Below, one piece after another: positions 1 to 8,663 of a DNA stretch of 64,000 nt. The stretch spans positions 2,322,001-2,386,000 of the forward strand of contig NZ_CP094669.1 of NCBI RefSeq assembly GCF_022827545.1. The letters run 5' to 3'. A model generated the notes under the pieces. The model was not told the origin of the DNA and did no database searches. It saw only the letters and a program-made list of their open reading frames with translations. This DNA is from Hymenobacter tibetensis. Lineage in GTDB: Bacteria; Bacteroidota; Bacteroidia; Cytophagales; Hymenobacteraceae. The position numbers and the translations under genes are program-made. The stretch's first letter is position 1, and each line of letters starts with the position of its first letter.

Positions 1-70
1 TATTGATATAGAACTCGGTTTCTAGTTTTTCGCCCGGAACGTTTTCCGGGCCGCGTTTCATTTTGTTCAT
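1..70 (-). CDS. 5' end of an unrecognised gene, cut by window edge
   Basis: An open frame begins with ATG at 70-68 and runs leftward out of the window for 23 codons without a stop, starting MNKMKRGPENVPGEKLETEF. A purine-rich stretch (AAGGAAAAGAAAA) lies just upstream of the ATG, which fits a ribosome binding site. The charged, non-repetitive start looks like real protein, but it is too short to assign a family. It lies on the side of the iteron origin away from rep and would be another gene of the same element. Confidence 0.45.
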   Translation of the reverse strand, partial: MNKMKRGPENVPGEKLETEFYIN

Positions 71-705
71 GTCATTTTCTTTTCCTTCAGAGTTAAATAG
101 TGCGGGTGAAGAAAAAAGCAGGAGCTTCCTGCCTGTTTCGAAAAATATATTATTAGTGGCTTAGAGCCTGAACATTTATCTGCACCAAACATACAAGCAG
201 GTAACAATACAGGGAAAATGAAAATGTAGCCCCGAGACGAAAAAAGATTTATTTTCTTGGTGACATGGCTGGATGTATATCGTGCGCCCAGGGTTCCTAT
301 TTGTTGCCTGCTCATATCGGGGTTCCGTTAGGGCATAAAAAAAGCCTGCTGACTAGAGCAGACCTTTTCCAGAGAATCGAGCACCGATAACTCCTTTGAA
401 ATACATTATGGCTGTGGGTTTCCAATCCCGTAACCCAAACATACACCCAGCACATGATACAGGGAAAGTCTACTTCATGGGTTCCGGTGAAATAAATGTG
501 TACCCACAAATAATGTACATACATGGTTCGCCCCAGTGGTTTGGCTTCTTAGCCCTGGGTAATGACCGATATCAGCCTGGGTAATCACCTAACTCTGAAA
601 TCAAGAAAAAGAAAAACACCTTCTTTTTATTCTTTTTAGTTAGAACTCTTCTTTCTTCCTTCTTTAAGGGGGTGCAACTGGCTGTAATTGAGATTGATAT
701 AAGGT
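71..705. other. Gene-free origin-proximal region
   Basis: No convincing gene is visible. Short open frames here have unconvincing composition. Two stretches near 186-216 and 433-469 share the pattern CCAAACATACA ... CAG ... ATACAGGGAAA, a degenerate direct repeat about 247 bp apart. A pyrimidine-rich tract occupies roughly 617-668, immediately before the iteron array, and may be part of the origin's easily melted region (inference). Confidence 0.4.
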
Positions 706-847
706 CAACTGTGGAAGAACCATCGTTCAACTGTGGAAGATGCATCGTTGAACTATGGAAGACCCATCGTCGGTATCGGCGCAACTATGGAAGACTCATC
801 GGGCAAACATGGAAGACCCATCGTTGAAACATGGAAAATGAATTCCA
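706..847 (+). repeat. Iteron array (plasmid-type replication origin)
   Basis: Five 22-bp direct repeats with consensus CAACTATGGAAGACCCATCG plus two bases lie at 706-727, 728-749, 750-771, 782-803 and 804-825, and a sixth degenerate copy begins at 826. The first three are abutting, a 10-bp spacer precedes the fourth, and the fourth and fifth abut. Arrays of about 22-bp repeats directly upstream of a Rep_3-type initiator gene are the hallmark of iteron-regulated plasmid origins, where Rep monomers bind in phase along one helix face. Reported as the likely replication origin of the element. Confidence 0.9.
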
Positions 848-852
848 TGTTT
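827..852. promoter_or_regulatory. Inverted-repeat operator of rep
   Basis: AAACATGGAA (827-836) is followed after six bases by its exact reverse complement TTCCATGTTT (843-852). Each arm is the core of the iteron, and a further inverted iteron start TTCCATAGTT occupies 852-861. In iteron plasmids Rep dimers bind such inverted half-iterons and repress rep, while monomers bind the direct repeats. The position, just before a promoter box, fits that role. Confidence 0.75.
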
Positions 853-865
853 TCCATAGTTAGAT

Positions 866-873
866 TATCTTTG
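866..873 (+). promoter_or_regulatory. Probable rep promoter -7 box
   Basis: TATCTTTG matches the Bacteroidota -7 consensus TAnnTTTG. It lies 14 bp after the inverted-repeat operator and 30 bp before the rep ATG. No good -33 TTG is visible at the normal distance, so the assignment rests on the -7 box and position. Confidence 0.45.
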
Positions 874-903
874 TGATATCGATACACCAACGGCTACACT
901 CAT

Positions 904-2019
904 ATGGTCACCACGTCGCTTGCGCTGAACAAAACAATGTCTCGGGAACAAGTACTCGCACGAGCGTCCGTTATCTTAGCGACCACAAAAGGCAATACGT
1001 TGGCGTATCAACACAATCTTCTGGTCAGACACCCACTCCGGCTCAGCAGCCTGGAAGCACGTCTTTTCGTGCTGGCGTTGCGCTGTGTCCACCAGTCGGA
1101 TGCCGAATTCCAAGGGGGCTTCGTGGTGAGCCTGGAGGAGCTGTTCCCGCATGGCAGCTCCGGTGAACGCTACGAGGCGCTAGAAGAAGCATTTAAGGTC
1201 CTTTTGGGCAAGCATTTTAAACTGGAGAGACCTGATGCTGGTGATGGTAGCTATATCTACACCCAGCTTATCAGCCATATTGGGTTGGAGACTGGAGCAG
1301 GCCGTGTGGTGGGTGCGTTCGCTCCACTCGTGGGTCCATACCTATCACAACTTCAGTCTGGCAACTTCACCAAGGCTAAGATTGAGACGCTGCTGACGTT
1401 CAAGAATCCGACTGCGTTGAAGCTGTACTGGTACTTCAGGTCTTGGTCAAATGTTCGCAAGGTGTCCATTAGGGTTGATGAGCTGAAGACCTTGCTGTTT
1501 GAAGAGGAGGAGACCTACACCACCTACGCTGACTTCAAACGCTACGTGCTGCGTCCTTGCCTGCTGGAGGTTCAGAAGTTCGGGGAATGGAACATCACCT
1601 ACAAGGAAATCAAGGATGGGCGCAAGGTGGTGGCGCTGGAGTTCCACATCCCCAAGATTGAGGATACTGAGCCCACTACCCCAGCTATCGATACCGGCAC
1701 AAAGACAACAGCCCTGTTACCACCTACTTCGCTCGTAGAAGTTACCCCAGCGACACCCCAGGCTCAGACTGGCACTGGTGTACTCTCCATACAGGATAAG
1801 GTCACTAACAGGCTGCAAAAGCTCCTCCTGAAAGATAATCAGATTCAGGATGTCGTGGTTTTCGTCGGCAACGATGAGAGCATGTTCATGCGGTTCCTCA
1901 AGGCTACCAACAACCTCTTGAGGGACTACGAGGCAAAGAACCCTGGCTATGTACCGACTGACAAGCTAGCTGCTGCGACAATCAATGCCTTGAAGAACGA
2001 GCTAGGTATGTGGCGGTGA
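904..2019 (+). CDS. Rep_3-family replication initiator protein
   Basis: A 371-residue protein with the two winged-helix layout of Rep_3/RepB plasmid initiators: an N-terminal part containing NLLVRHPLRLSSLEARLFVL and a second part with the typical phrase TALKLYWYFRSW (about residues 170-180), followed by a DNA-contacting segment near DFKRYVLRPCLLEV. A Pro/Thr-rich linker around 260-290 leads to a C-terminal extension not needed in the classic family. It would bind the iterons directly upstream, recruit host replication proteins and repress its own promoter. Start taken at ATG 904; an internal ATG at 937 is possible. Location next to the iterons makes the call strong. Confidence 0.9.
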   Translation: MVTTSLALNKTMSREQVLARASVILATTKGNTLAYQHNLLVRHPLRLSSLEARLFVLALRCVHQSDAEFQGGFVVSLEELFPHGSSGERYEALEEAFKVLLGKHFKLERPDAGDGSYIYTQLISHIGLETGAGRVVGAFAPLVGPYLSQLQSGNFTKAKIETLLTFKNPTALKLYWYFRSWSNVRKVSIRVDELKTLLFEEEETYTTYADFKRYVLRPCLLEVQKFGEWNITYKEIKDGRKVVALEFHIPKIEDTEPTTPAIDTGTKTTALLPPTSLVEVTPATPQAQTGTGVLSIQDKVTNRLQKLLLKDNQIQDVVVFVGNDESMFMRFLKATNNLLRDYEAKNPGYVPTDKLAAATINALKNELGMWR

Positions 2020-2072
2020 CAATCGTGTGTCATTGCGTTTACCTTGCTTCCTAAACTAAAAGAGAACAACCT

Positions 2073-3200
2073 ATGCCGCTGTCTATAATTTTAGATACCA
2101 ATGTTTATTTTACTGATTGGAAGCTAGAGTCACCTTCAGCAAGAGCGTTTTTAGACTATATTGAAAAAACCGGTAGCCGAATTATTGTTCCTCAGATAGT
2201 GTGGGATGAAATCGAAGTTAACTATCGTAAGGAATTAGAAAAAAAACATGCGAATTATGAAAAGGCATCCGAGGACCTGGTTGCGTTATTAAGGTTTTAC
2301 CCATCATCAAGATTGATGACTTTCTTCAATACAGAGTATGAAATTGATGTCAATGATGAAGTAATGAATTATAAAATATTATTATCAGAAAAAATTGGTA
2401 TCAAAGGGGGTAGTGGGGTGATGCCATATGGTATGGGTGTCTTTAAAGCTGTGACTGATAGGGCTTTGAACAAAAAACATCCCTTTAATGGCGTCAATGA
2501 CCGAGAATATAAAGATTCTCTACTTTGGGAAATGGTTTTATCTGCTTTCCGAAATAAGTCGAACAGTAATGACTTTGTATTTATCTCAAATGACGGAAAC
2601 GCATTTACTGATTCTAAGAAAGATAGAAAAGTTCTTCGACCAGAACTGCAAGCAGAAATTGACAAAGTAAAGGGTGAACGCAGTTTCTACTTCTATCGTG
2701 ATTTGGCGACTTTTGTGGAAAACCATTATGCAATTATCAGGTCAGTTAAGCCCAAGGATATATGGGACCATTTGGAAAGGTTTGATATAAACGATGCTAT
2801 AAAAATGTTAGCTGAAGAGTTATCAGAGGATATTGCTTTTGCCGTTATTAATCAGAACCCTGGAGCGCACTTTTCCAATCTGACAGAGGATATTCAGTCA
2901 AGCTTGACATTCATAAATGTTAGTCAGTTGTCCTTTTATATCACTGCTGACCACAAGGGAGAAAAGCTTACCATTTTCCAAAAAATAGGCATTGTTGCGA
3001 CTGTTGATATTGGCTACATTGCTATTGGTACCAAATCCTTCGACATAGGGGTTAGAACTAAGAAAGTCTACTTTGGTAGCCTTGTAGCGGTGGAGTATGA
3101 TAAGGATAGCTTTAAGGATGGGTTCAATATCGAAATGCTCTACCTGAAGGAAGGTGACTACTTATCCGGTATAAATCAGCCTCGAATTGCTCCCTTGTAG
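2073..3200 (+). CDS. PIN-domain protein (DUF4935-like)
   Basis: A 375-residue protein whose N-terminus has PIN-nuclease features: LDTNVYF with Asp8 and Asn10, an acidic WDEIEV around residue 46, then NDREYKDSLLWE and ISNDGNAFTD further on, giving the acidic cluster needed for metal-dependent RNA cleavage. The remaining C-terminal half (from about 215) is unrecognised and rich in beta-type sequence. At this length, and with no small antitoxin gene beside it, it differs from VapC toxins of about 130 residues. It follows rep by 53 bp on the same strand but is AT-richer, suggesting separate acquisition. Possibly an RNase with a role in defence or plasmid maintenance; function is inference. Confidence 0.65.
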   Translation: MPLSIILDTNVYFTDWKLESPSARAFLDYIEKTGSRIIVPQIVWDEIEVNYRKELEKKHANYEKASEDLVALLRFYPSSRLMTFFNTEYEIDVNDEVMNYKILLSEKIGIKGGSGVMPYGMGVFKAVTDRALNKKHPFNGVNDREYKDSLLWEMVLSAFRNKSNSNDFVFISNDGNAFTDSKKDRKVLRPELQAEIDKVKGERSFYFYRDLATFVENHYAIIRSVKPKDIWDHLERFDINDAIKMLAEELSEDIAFAVINQNPGAHFSNLTEDIQSSLTFINVSQLSFYITADHKGEKLTIFQKIGIVATVDIGYIAIGTKSFDIGVRTKKVYFGSLVAVEYDKDSFKDGFNIEMLYLKEGDYLSGINQPRIAPL

Positions 3201-3207
3201 TGGCAAC

Positions 3208-4500
3208 TTAGATGGTCCACAATTGTTCCCAACTGGTGGTGTAGGCGGGGCTTTTGAAGTCGGCACGGCTATCCCAGGCAGGCCGCTGACCTTTCTTCAC
3301 GAATGCACTAGCAAAGGTGACTGCTCCTGAACCGAACTTCTCATTGAGCTTGTCCAGGTCTGCCATAAGACGGTCTCTTACCTCACCATTGTTGGTCTTG
3401 GCAAACAGGTCCAATTGCTGCTGACCGGCTATTTCCAAACCATCAAGCACCACACCAGCTTTCTTGTAAACACAGCCTGGTTTCCATAGGCGCTTGAGTG
3501 CTGAACGGACATGTCGTAGCAACTCTGAGGTATCGCTTGAAGCCACTGGTAGCGTAACAACAGTGGAGAAGCTGTAGGGTGGAGGCTCTACACTGAAACG
3601 GTCCTTGCTGATAAAGATGGATATCGTGTTGGCTGCGGACCCTTGCCGCCGTAGCTTCTCCGCAGCTCGGGAGGCGAACGCACTAACAGCCGCTACCATG
3701 TCAGGAAACGTGGTCAGGGGCGTACCAAACGTGCGGCTGTAGGTGATTGACTGCCTGGATAACGTTCCGTCTTCGCTGGGCTGTAATTGGTGGCATACCT
3801 TGCCTTGGAGTTCCCGCAGAAGTCGTACCCCAACGACACCACCAAGGAATTTTCGCGCCCAATTCTCGCTTTGCTTCACTAACTGGGCTGCGGTTTTGAT
3901 ACCCTGTTCACGGAGCTTGTTGGCATATTGCTGCCCGATGCCCCAAATGTCTCCCACTTCTGTTATCTCCAAGGCTCGTTGGATAAGGGCTGGGGAGTTC
4001 AGGTAACAAACACCATTCAGCTTGGGTATCTTCTTGGCTATCCGGTTTGCCAGCTTAGCCAAGGTTTTCGTGGGTGCGATACCTACACAAGTTGGAATCT
4101 TGGTGCGTCTAAGAATCTGCTCACGGACTTCGGTGGCATACTTAACAAGGTCCGGGTGTAGATAACGGTCCATACCGTGCAGGTCCAGAAAGCACTCATC
4201 AATCGAGTAGATTTCAATGTTGGGTGCTACGGATGCTAGGTAGTGCATCACCCTCCTGGACATGTCCCCATAGAGCGCGTAGTTTGAGGAGAATACCCGG
4301 ACATTGTTGTACTCCAACTCGGGTCTAACCTGAAAGTATGCATCACCCATACCGAAACCTAACGCTTTAGCCTCTGCGGACCTGGATATCAAGCAACCAT
4401 CGTTGTTTGAGAGCACCACTACGGGTACAGTATTGAGGTTTGGCCGGAAAGCTCGCTCACAACTTACGTAGAAGTTGTTGCAATCCACTAGCGCAAACAT
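3208..4500 (-). CDS. umuC: UmuC-type Y-family DNA polymerase (Pol V catalytic subunit)
   Basis: A 430-residue protein, full length for UmuC. Starts MFALVDCNNF with catalytic Asp6, and has YSIDECFLDL with Asp101-Glu102, so the metal-binding triad is intact. The thumb and little-finger regions follow, with the conserved YSRTFGTPL segment and a C-terminal DUF4113-like tail. It copies damaged DNA during the SOS response. The usual partner umuD is not visible next to it, so it must work with a UmuD from elsewhere or alone. It is convergent with the PIN gene, 7 bp apart. Plasmid-borne umuC genes are common and often lost or split from umuD. Confidence 0.93.
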   Translation of the reverse strand: MFALVDCNNFYVSCERAFRPNLNTVPVVVLSNNDGCLISRSAEAKALGFGMGDAYFQVRPELEYNNVRVFSSNYALYGDMSRRVMHYLASVAPNIEIYSIDECFLDLHGMDRYLHPDLVKYATEVREQILRRTKIPTCVGIAPTKTLAKLANRIAKKIPKLNGVCYLNSPALIQRALEITEVGDIWGIGQQYANKLREQGIKTAAQLVKQSENWARKFLGGVVGVRLLRELQGKVCHQLQPSEDGTLSRQSITYSRTFGTPLTTFPDMVAAVSAFASRAAEKLRRQGSAANTISIFISKDRFSVEPPPYSFSTVVTLPVASSDTSELLRHVRSALKRLWKPGCVYKKAGVVLDGLEIAGQQQLDLFAKTNNGEVRDRLMADLDKLNEKFGSGAVTFASAFVKKGQRPAWDSRADFKSPAYTTSWEQLWTI

Positions 4501-4657
4501 GGCCCTACTGTGGTATGGGTGGCGTTTGGTATTTTGGGGTTACAGGATATAGCGAAGGTCATAGCAGCATTTTAGAAGGTTTTGCTGCAAGTATACGGAA
4601 TACTAAAAAAGTTAGTTTGTAATTGACAATAATATTAGTAGATATAGTGGATGCTAT

Positions 4658-4926
4658 CTATTCCAAGTCCAAGTCCAGGTCGGGAAGCTTGATGTATGCG
4701 GCGTAATCCTCCAAATCATTGGTGGTGGTGAGGATGCGCAACTCATGCTGGAGTTGATTGGCAACGTGGTCGTAGAATAGCTCCACGAAGAAACCCCGGC
4801 CATGTGGTACAGCACGATGGTATCCTCTTCCTCGTAACGGGTTGCCAAGTGTTGCCCTTCCTCCCAGATGAGAGGAGCCTGTCGGTCGAATGGTAAGAGG
4901 CGAAAGGTATCGAGTGTAGTAGCCAT
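4658..4926 (-). pseudogene. Small conserved-looking gene with single-base frameshift
   Basis: From ATG 4926 the first frame encodes a sensible 42-residue start (MATTLDTFRLLPFDRQ ... EEDTIVLYHM) and then turns into Ser/Thr/Pro-rich nonsense. Moving one frame at the C-run 4794-4797 gives GFFVELFYDHVANQLQHEL and then a run rich in Asp, Leu and Thr ending DLDLDLE and TAG at 4660-4658. One added base in the homopolymer would restore an 89-residue acidic protein. This is either a true inactivating deletion or a sequencing error. The family is not recognised. It lies upstream of umuC on the same strand. Confidence 0.6.
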
Positions 4927-5525
4927 ATAGATGATAAGGTAGTTTCCGGGAAGGTACTGACTAGCGAGTGTTATCGGGGTTTTATTCGTGCGCCGTGATT
5001 TAACGTTTTGTGCTCAACCCAACCCTTGTATCTAGTTCTTATACTATGCACTGATTATCCTCTCTATAGTGATGTATTATCGTTCTGTAGTAATGACAGT
5101 ACTGGTGGAGTGTTTTCTTCTTCCGGTTACTCTCTTACCTGGGTACACTTAGTAATAATAAGTGATATAACTATCTAATAATTAATAAGATACGCCTATA
5201 GGGTGACGTTGAACTTATAATGAGCTAAAAGTGAAAAACGTTTGCGCAACGTTAACGGGCGCAAAACTGCGCTGGTCGTCGGCTACGATTTGTTTTCCTG
5301 CCTTGGTAATCGCTGGTATGTTTGGTTTCGAAGTAGGACATGAGCTTTTGGACCGCAAAACCGAGAGCGTACCATTTACAGATAGTCTTAGCAGTCGGAC
5401 TCGAAATGACTGCTCGGTGTCGGTAGGGTCTGAGCATGGCCCTACCGGCGTTCCAACCGCCTAAGAATGCTCACCTGGATTGGAACACAGGTACCACCTA
5501 ACTGAAAGACAGCACATGCTCACAA
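4927..5525. other. Gene-free, AT-rich intergenic stretch
   Basis: No supported gene. A frame from GTG 5231 to 5464 is overlapped by another on the opposite strand and neither has convincing composition. A hairpin with arms GGTAGGG and CCCTACC occupies about 5424-5448. The upstream half (5000-5230) is strongly AT-rich and could hold promoters, but no clear TTG/TAnnTTTG pair stands out. Confidence 0.35.
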
Positions 5526-6791
5526 GTGATTCAAGAACAATTCGCCGTACAGTCGAAAATCGACATCGTACAGCTACTAGATAGCATCGGTGAAACCGAC
5601 CGCTACATAAACGACCACATAGATAAGTACCACTACATCCTCCACTGCATTAACGAAGCTGGGGTATTTGACCGCCAAACTGATGACGGTTACGCAAACC
5701 TAAGCAGCGTCACACTCCGGGAATTCCTAGGTAAACGTTACGCTGACCGCATTGTAAAGGAACTTCTGGCGTGGGGTGTCATCGAATGCGACGGTAAGGC
5801 CGCAGAGGGCTATAAGTGCTACGGCTACCGCATACACCCAAGCCATATCAGCAAGACGGTCCTTGTGAAGGTCCGGAACGAGAAAATGGTAAGGAAGCTG
5901 CGGATTCAACGAGCCACCTACCAGCAGCAGCACCAACATGACCCACGGTGGAAGAATCTGACCCAGCTAACCATCCGTTACCAGGACGCACTAGCTCACA
6001 TCGATACCAAGCGAGAAACCGCACTGGCAGTCACTCAACCTGACCAGTACGCAGAGCGCAAGGAAATCGAGGACCTGTACACAATGGAGCTGGAATCGAT
6101 ACGCAAGCTCAGTGTGGGTGATTTCTTCCTGGAGCAACCAGACCCAGCCAGCCGGGTATATACCAACCTCAGCAATCTAAGCACTGACCTGCGCCAATTC
6201 CTGGTCTTCCGCAAGACCAAAAACACGTTGGTCAACCTTGATATCGCCAACAGCCAACCTTACCTGTTTAGTCTGCTTTTGATGCAGCACTATCATAGTC
6301 AGGACATACCCGCAGACGTTCAGAAATACATTGAGCTGACATCTGCGGGCCGGTTCTATGAATTCCTTATGGAAGCTCTGAACGTGCCGCTAAGCGAACG
6401 CAAAGCATTCAAACCGGACTTCTTTGGCAAGGTGTTCTACTGCTCCAGCTACTACTCCAAGCGCACCCCAGAGGGCAAGTACTTCCAGGAAGCATTCCCC
6501 AACGTTGGGGTTGTCGTGGACTACTACAAAGAGTTGGGCAAGCAGCACTACGAAAAGAAAGCTTACAAGCACTTGTCGATAACAATGCAGCGTCAGGAGG
6601 CACAAATCATCCTCCGGACCATCGGTACCGACTTGCAGAAGAAGAAAATATGGTACAGCACTATACATGACTCCGTAGTGGTCCTGGAGGAACACGCAGA
6701 GACGGTAAAAACCTTGATTCTGGATGCCTTTCGCGCTGCTGTGGGCGTTCCTCCGAAAGTGAAGCCGGAACTGCTAACCAATTCCAAATAA
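5526..6791 (+). CDS. Family-A polymerase-like protein of the element
   Basis: A 421-residue protein. Residues about 60-100 resemble a winged helix (SVTLREFLGKRYADRIVKEL). The C-terminal half carries the ordered motifs of the PolA/T7 RNA polymerase palm: motif A-like NLDIANSQP with Asp239, a motif B-like ERKAFKPDFFGKVFY (Arg292, Lys296), ITMQRQEAQIIL, and motif C-like STIHDSVVV with His381-Asp382. No exonuclease domain is seen. This suggests a small polymerase or primase working with Rep, but enzymatic class is inference from motifs alone. Start GTG 5526 is chosen because no ATG occurs in frame before the conserved part; the frame opens only 24 bp earlier. Confidence 0.5.
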   Translation: MIQEQFAVQSKIDIVQLLDSIGETDRYINDHIDKYHYILHCINEAGVFDRQTDDGYANLSSVTLREFLGKRYADRIVKELLAWGVIECDGKAAEGYKCYGYRIHPSHISKTVLVKVRNEKMVRKLRIQRATYQQQHQHDPRWKNLTQLTIRYQDALAHIDTKRETALAVTQPDQYAERKEIEDLYTMELESIRKLSVGDFFLEQPDPASRVYTNLSNLSTDLRQFLVFRKTKNTLVNLDIANSQPYLFSLLLMQHYHSQDIPADVQKYIELTSAGRFYEFLMEALNVPLSERKAFKPDFFGKVFYCSSYYSKRTPEGKYFQEAFPNVGVVVDYYKELGKQHYEKKAYKHLSITMQRQEAQIILRTIGTDLQKKKIWYSTIHDSVVVLEEHAETVKTLILDAFRAAVGVPPKVKPELLTNSK

Positions 6792-6832
6792 CCCCACCCA
6801 GGGAGTATTTATAGGTGTCAATATTTAGGACT

Positions 6833-6859
6833 AAGCCGACTCTTCTGGGGTCGGTTTTT
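6833..6859 (+). terminator. Terminator after polymerase-like gene
   Basis: AAGCCGAC pairs with GTCGGTTT across a nine-base loop (one G.T pair) and ends in a short T run. It sits about 40 bp beyond the stop at 6791. Confidence 0.55.
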
Positions 6860-6914
6860 ATGTCCAGGTAGGAGGGAGGAAAAGCTATCTTTGAAAGAAC
6901 ACTCAACTACCACT

Positions 6915-7676
6915 ATGTTCGATAAGATAAAGGATAATCTGTCCTTGGCAACTGTATTCTTAATTGTAATTAGCCTTGCAAGGCTAATTACATATTACCA
7001 GATTTTCGGGGTTAACATAGCTGATTACATCGAGCTAAGTGAGATACTATCCTTATTATCTGACTATCTCCTTTTTCAATTTGCTGTTGCCTTAATATAC
7101 TTATTCATAATAGTTTATGTGCAAAGCCTCTTTACCGTACAGCTTATTGATAGTCTGAAGCCACCCAAGCCTAATCCTAACCCTACGGTACCGATAGTTT
7201 ATAAGCCATTTGAACTGCCTCTCGTCTTGGGAATGGTGCTACTATGCATTGGTGGGATGGTATATGTAACGTATTTAGGACAAGGAAAGGTGGTCTTGGC
7301 AGGTTTAGGGCTTTTGGCTTTATGCATATTTATTGACCAAGGAGTTGGCAAAATTGAGAAAATGTTTCGAAAAGAAGATTCAGAAGAGAATGCTGTCCAG
7401 TACAATACAAACCTCAGGAAATCAGCATTTACATCAAGTGTGCTCCTGATATTCTTGTTGCTTAATATCGCTGCTGGGTTCGTGATGGCGAAAATCAAAA
7501 TGATTGTCGATATGGAACCGAGAGTAACAATAGAGTACGAGGGTAAACTAATCCGTGCCTCTACCCAATTTATACATATAGGCAGGGTTAAGAACTACAC
7601 ATTCTTCTATAACAAACAGACAGGGTATACCCATGCTTACCCAAACTCCGGGATAAAGCGGGTATACATGAGATAA
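6915..7676 (+). CDS. Multi-pass membrane protein, unrecognised
   Basis: A 253-residue protein with about five hydrophobic segments (near residues 9-30, 48-75, 100-120, 125-140 and 175-195) and a C-terminal soluble part of about 55 residues, rich in beta-type sequence (PRVTIEYEGKLIRAST, NYTFFYNKQTGYTHAY). A Pro-rich loop (PPKPNPNPTVP) separates the second and third segments. Start ATG 6915 is preferred over TTG 6891. No known family is recognised. It converges with the next membrane protein gene, 11 bp apart. Part of a membrane-protein cluster on the element; a role in defence or conjugation-related functions is only a guess. Confidence 0.7.
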   Translation: MFDKIKDNLSLATVFLIVISLARLITYYQIFGVNIADYIELSEILSLLSDYLLFQFAVALIYLFIIVYVQSLFTVQLIDSLKPPKPNPNPTVPIVYKPFELPLVLGMVLLCIGGMVYVTYLGQGKVVLAGLGLLALCIFIDQGVGKIEKMFRKEDSEENAVQYNTNLRKSAFTSSVLLIFLLLNIAAGFVMAKIKMIVDMEPRVTIEYEGKLIRASTQFIHIGRVKNYTFFYNKQTGYTHAYPNSGIKRVYMR

Positions 7677-7687
7677 TGGATACCGCT

Positions 7688-8512
7688 CTAATTCTCTGAG
7701 GTATCTTCTTGTTGCTGTGCTGCCTCAAAAGCAACCCTTGAACGTTTCATTTGTGCTCTAGCTACGACTATGACAATGATGGGGGTGATAATCATTACTA
7801 GGAAGGGGATAAGATTAAACCAGTTTCGCACCAACCAAGACATCTTTCCAGTAACTTCTTCTGGGCGTTCGGCCTGTACTTTTCCATCAGGAAAAACTAA
7901 GGTTACTCCATTGTCAAATGTGGATTCAATACCCCATACATGGACTTCTCTCGTCTCTGTAGGAGCTAAATCACCAATCGAAAATTTTCCTGCCGCTTTA
8001 CCTTTTTGTAGATGTCCATCGCTATCAGTGTATTCATAGAGTAATCCATAGTAAGTAGGAGAAACGATAACCTGGAGGGGATTCAGGCTTTTGTCACCTT
8101 CATTCTTGATTGTTAGAATACACAAAGACCTATGTTTACTGGCAAATGACTCCACTCGCCCCTCAGTCTCAAAAGACTTCAAATAATATGGATTTAGTGA
8201 ATCCTTGATTCCTATCGCTATCCGCTGCTCTATAAGTAAACGAGAAAGTAGGGCATTATAGAGTTTAAGTAATAAAGTGTCCTGTCTAGCAATAACGGTA
8301 TCCAGATGCCCCTCTTTCAGCAGCATGTCTGGTACAATGAACGGGGAGACTCGGTATGATGCTGTTACTTCTGTGCGAGGACCCGAGTAGAAAACCAAAA
8401 TCCCAATAATAGCCCCAATGATAGTAGCAATTGCCACGGTTATACCAAGCCACCATTCTATGCTTTTCGCTGTGGTCCGTTGAGTAAAAGAAGTTGAGTT
8501 TTTGTCAGTCAT
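7688..8512 (-). CDS. Two-span membrane protein, unrecognised
   Basis: A 274-residue protein starting at ATG 8512 (MTDKNSTSF). One transmembrane segment near residues 22-44 and another near 228-252 flank a soluble region of about 185 residues with a Leu-rich helical part (DTLLLKLYNALLSRLLIEQR) and a beta-rich part (LCILTIKNEGDKSLNPLQVI). The short C-terminal tail is charged. The layout fits an outward-facing domain held by two anchors. No family is recognised. It is AT-rich like its neighbours on the element. Confidence 0.7.
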   Translation of the reverse strand: MTDKNSTSFTQRTTAKSIEWWLGITVAIATIIGAIIGILVFYSGPRTEVTASYRVSPFIVPDMLLKEGHLDTVIARQDTLLLKLYNALLSRLLIEQRIAIGIKDSLNPYYLKSFETEGRVESFASKHRSLCILTIKNEGDKSLNPLQVIVSPTYYGLLYEYTDSDGHLQKGKAAGKFSIGDLAPTETREVHVWGIESTFDNGVTLVFPDGKVQAERPEEVTGKMSWLVRNWFNLIPFLVMIITPIIVIVVARAQMKRSRVAFEAAQQQEDTSEN

Positions 8513-8663
8513 AGAGGCGATAATGGGTAGTAGTCGAGTATATTCTTGAAGTGCTAGCTGAGATAACAAAGCTAAGACCCAGCCCGATACCAGTGGGGTT
8601 TTTCATGTAGGCCAAAACCGAGTATCTGTTACCAGGAGCTAGCTATTTAGCTCAAACGGTAAC

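Noticed and set aside
67..315. 82-codon frame on the minus strand ending at the start of the edge gene (ATGA overlap)
   Set aside because: Composition is unlike protein, and the overlap can arise by chance.
706..847. CRISPR-like array
   Set aside because: Repeats abut with no unique spacers and lie directly before rep; iterons fit better.
2073..3200. VapC toxin of a toxin-antitoxin pair
   Set aside because: Protein is about three times too long and there is no small antitoxin gene next to it.
5231..5464. Open frames on both strands in the gap before the polymerase-like gene
   Set aside because: Both overlap, have no ATG or odd composition, and no recognised motif.
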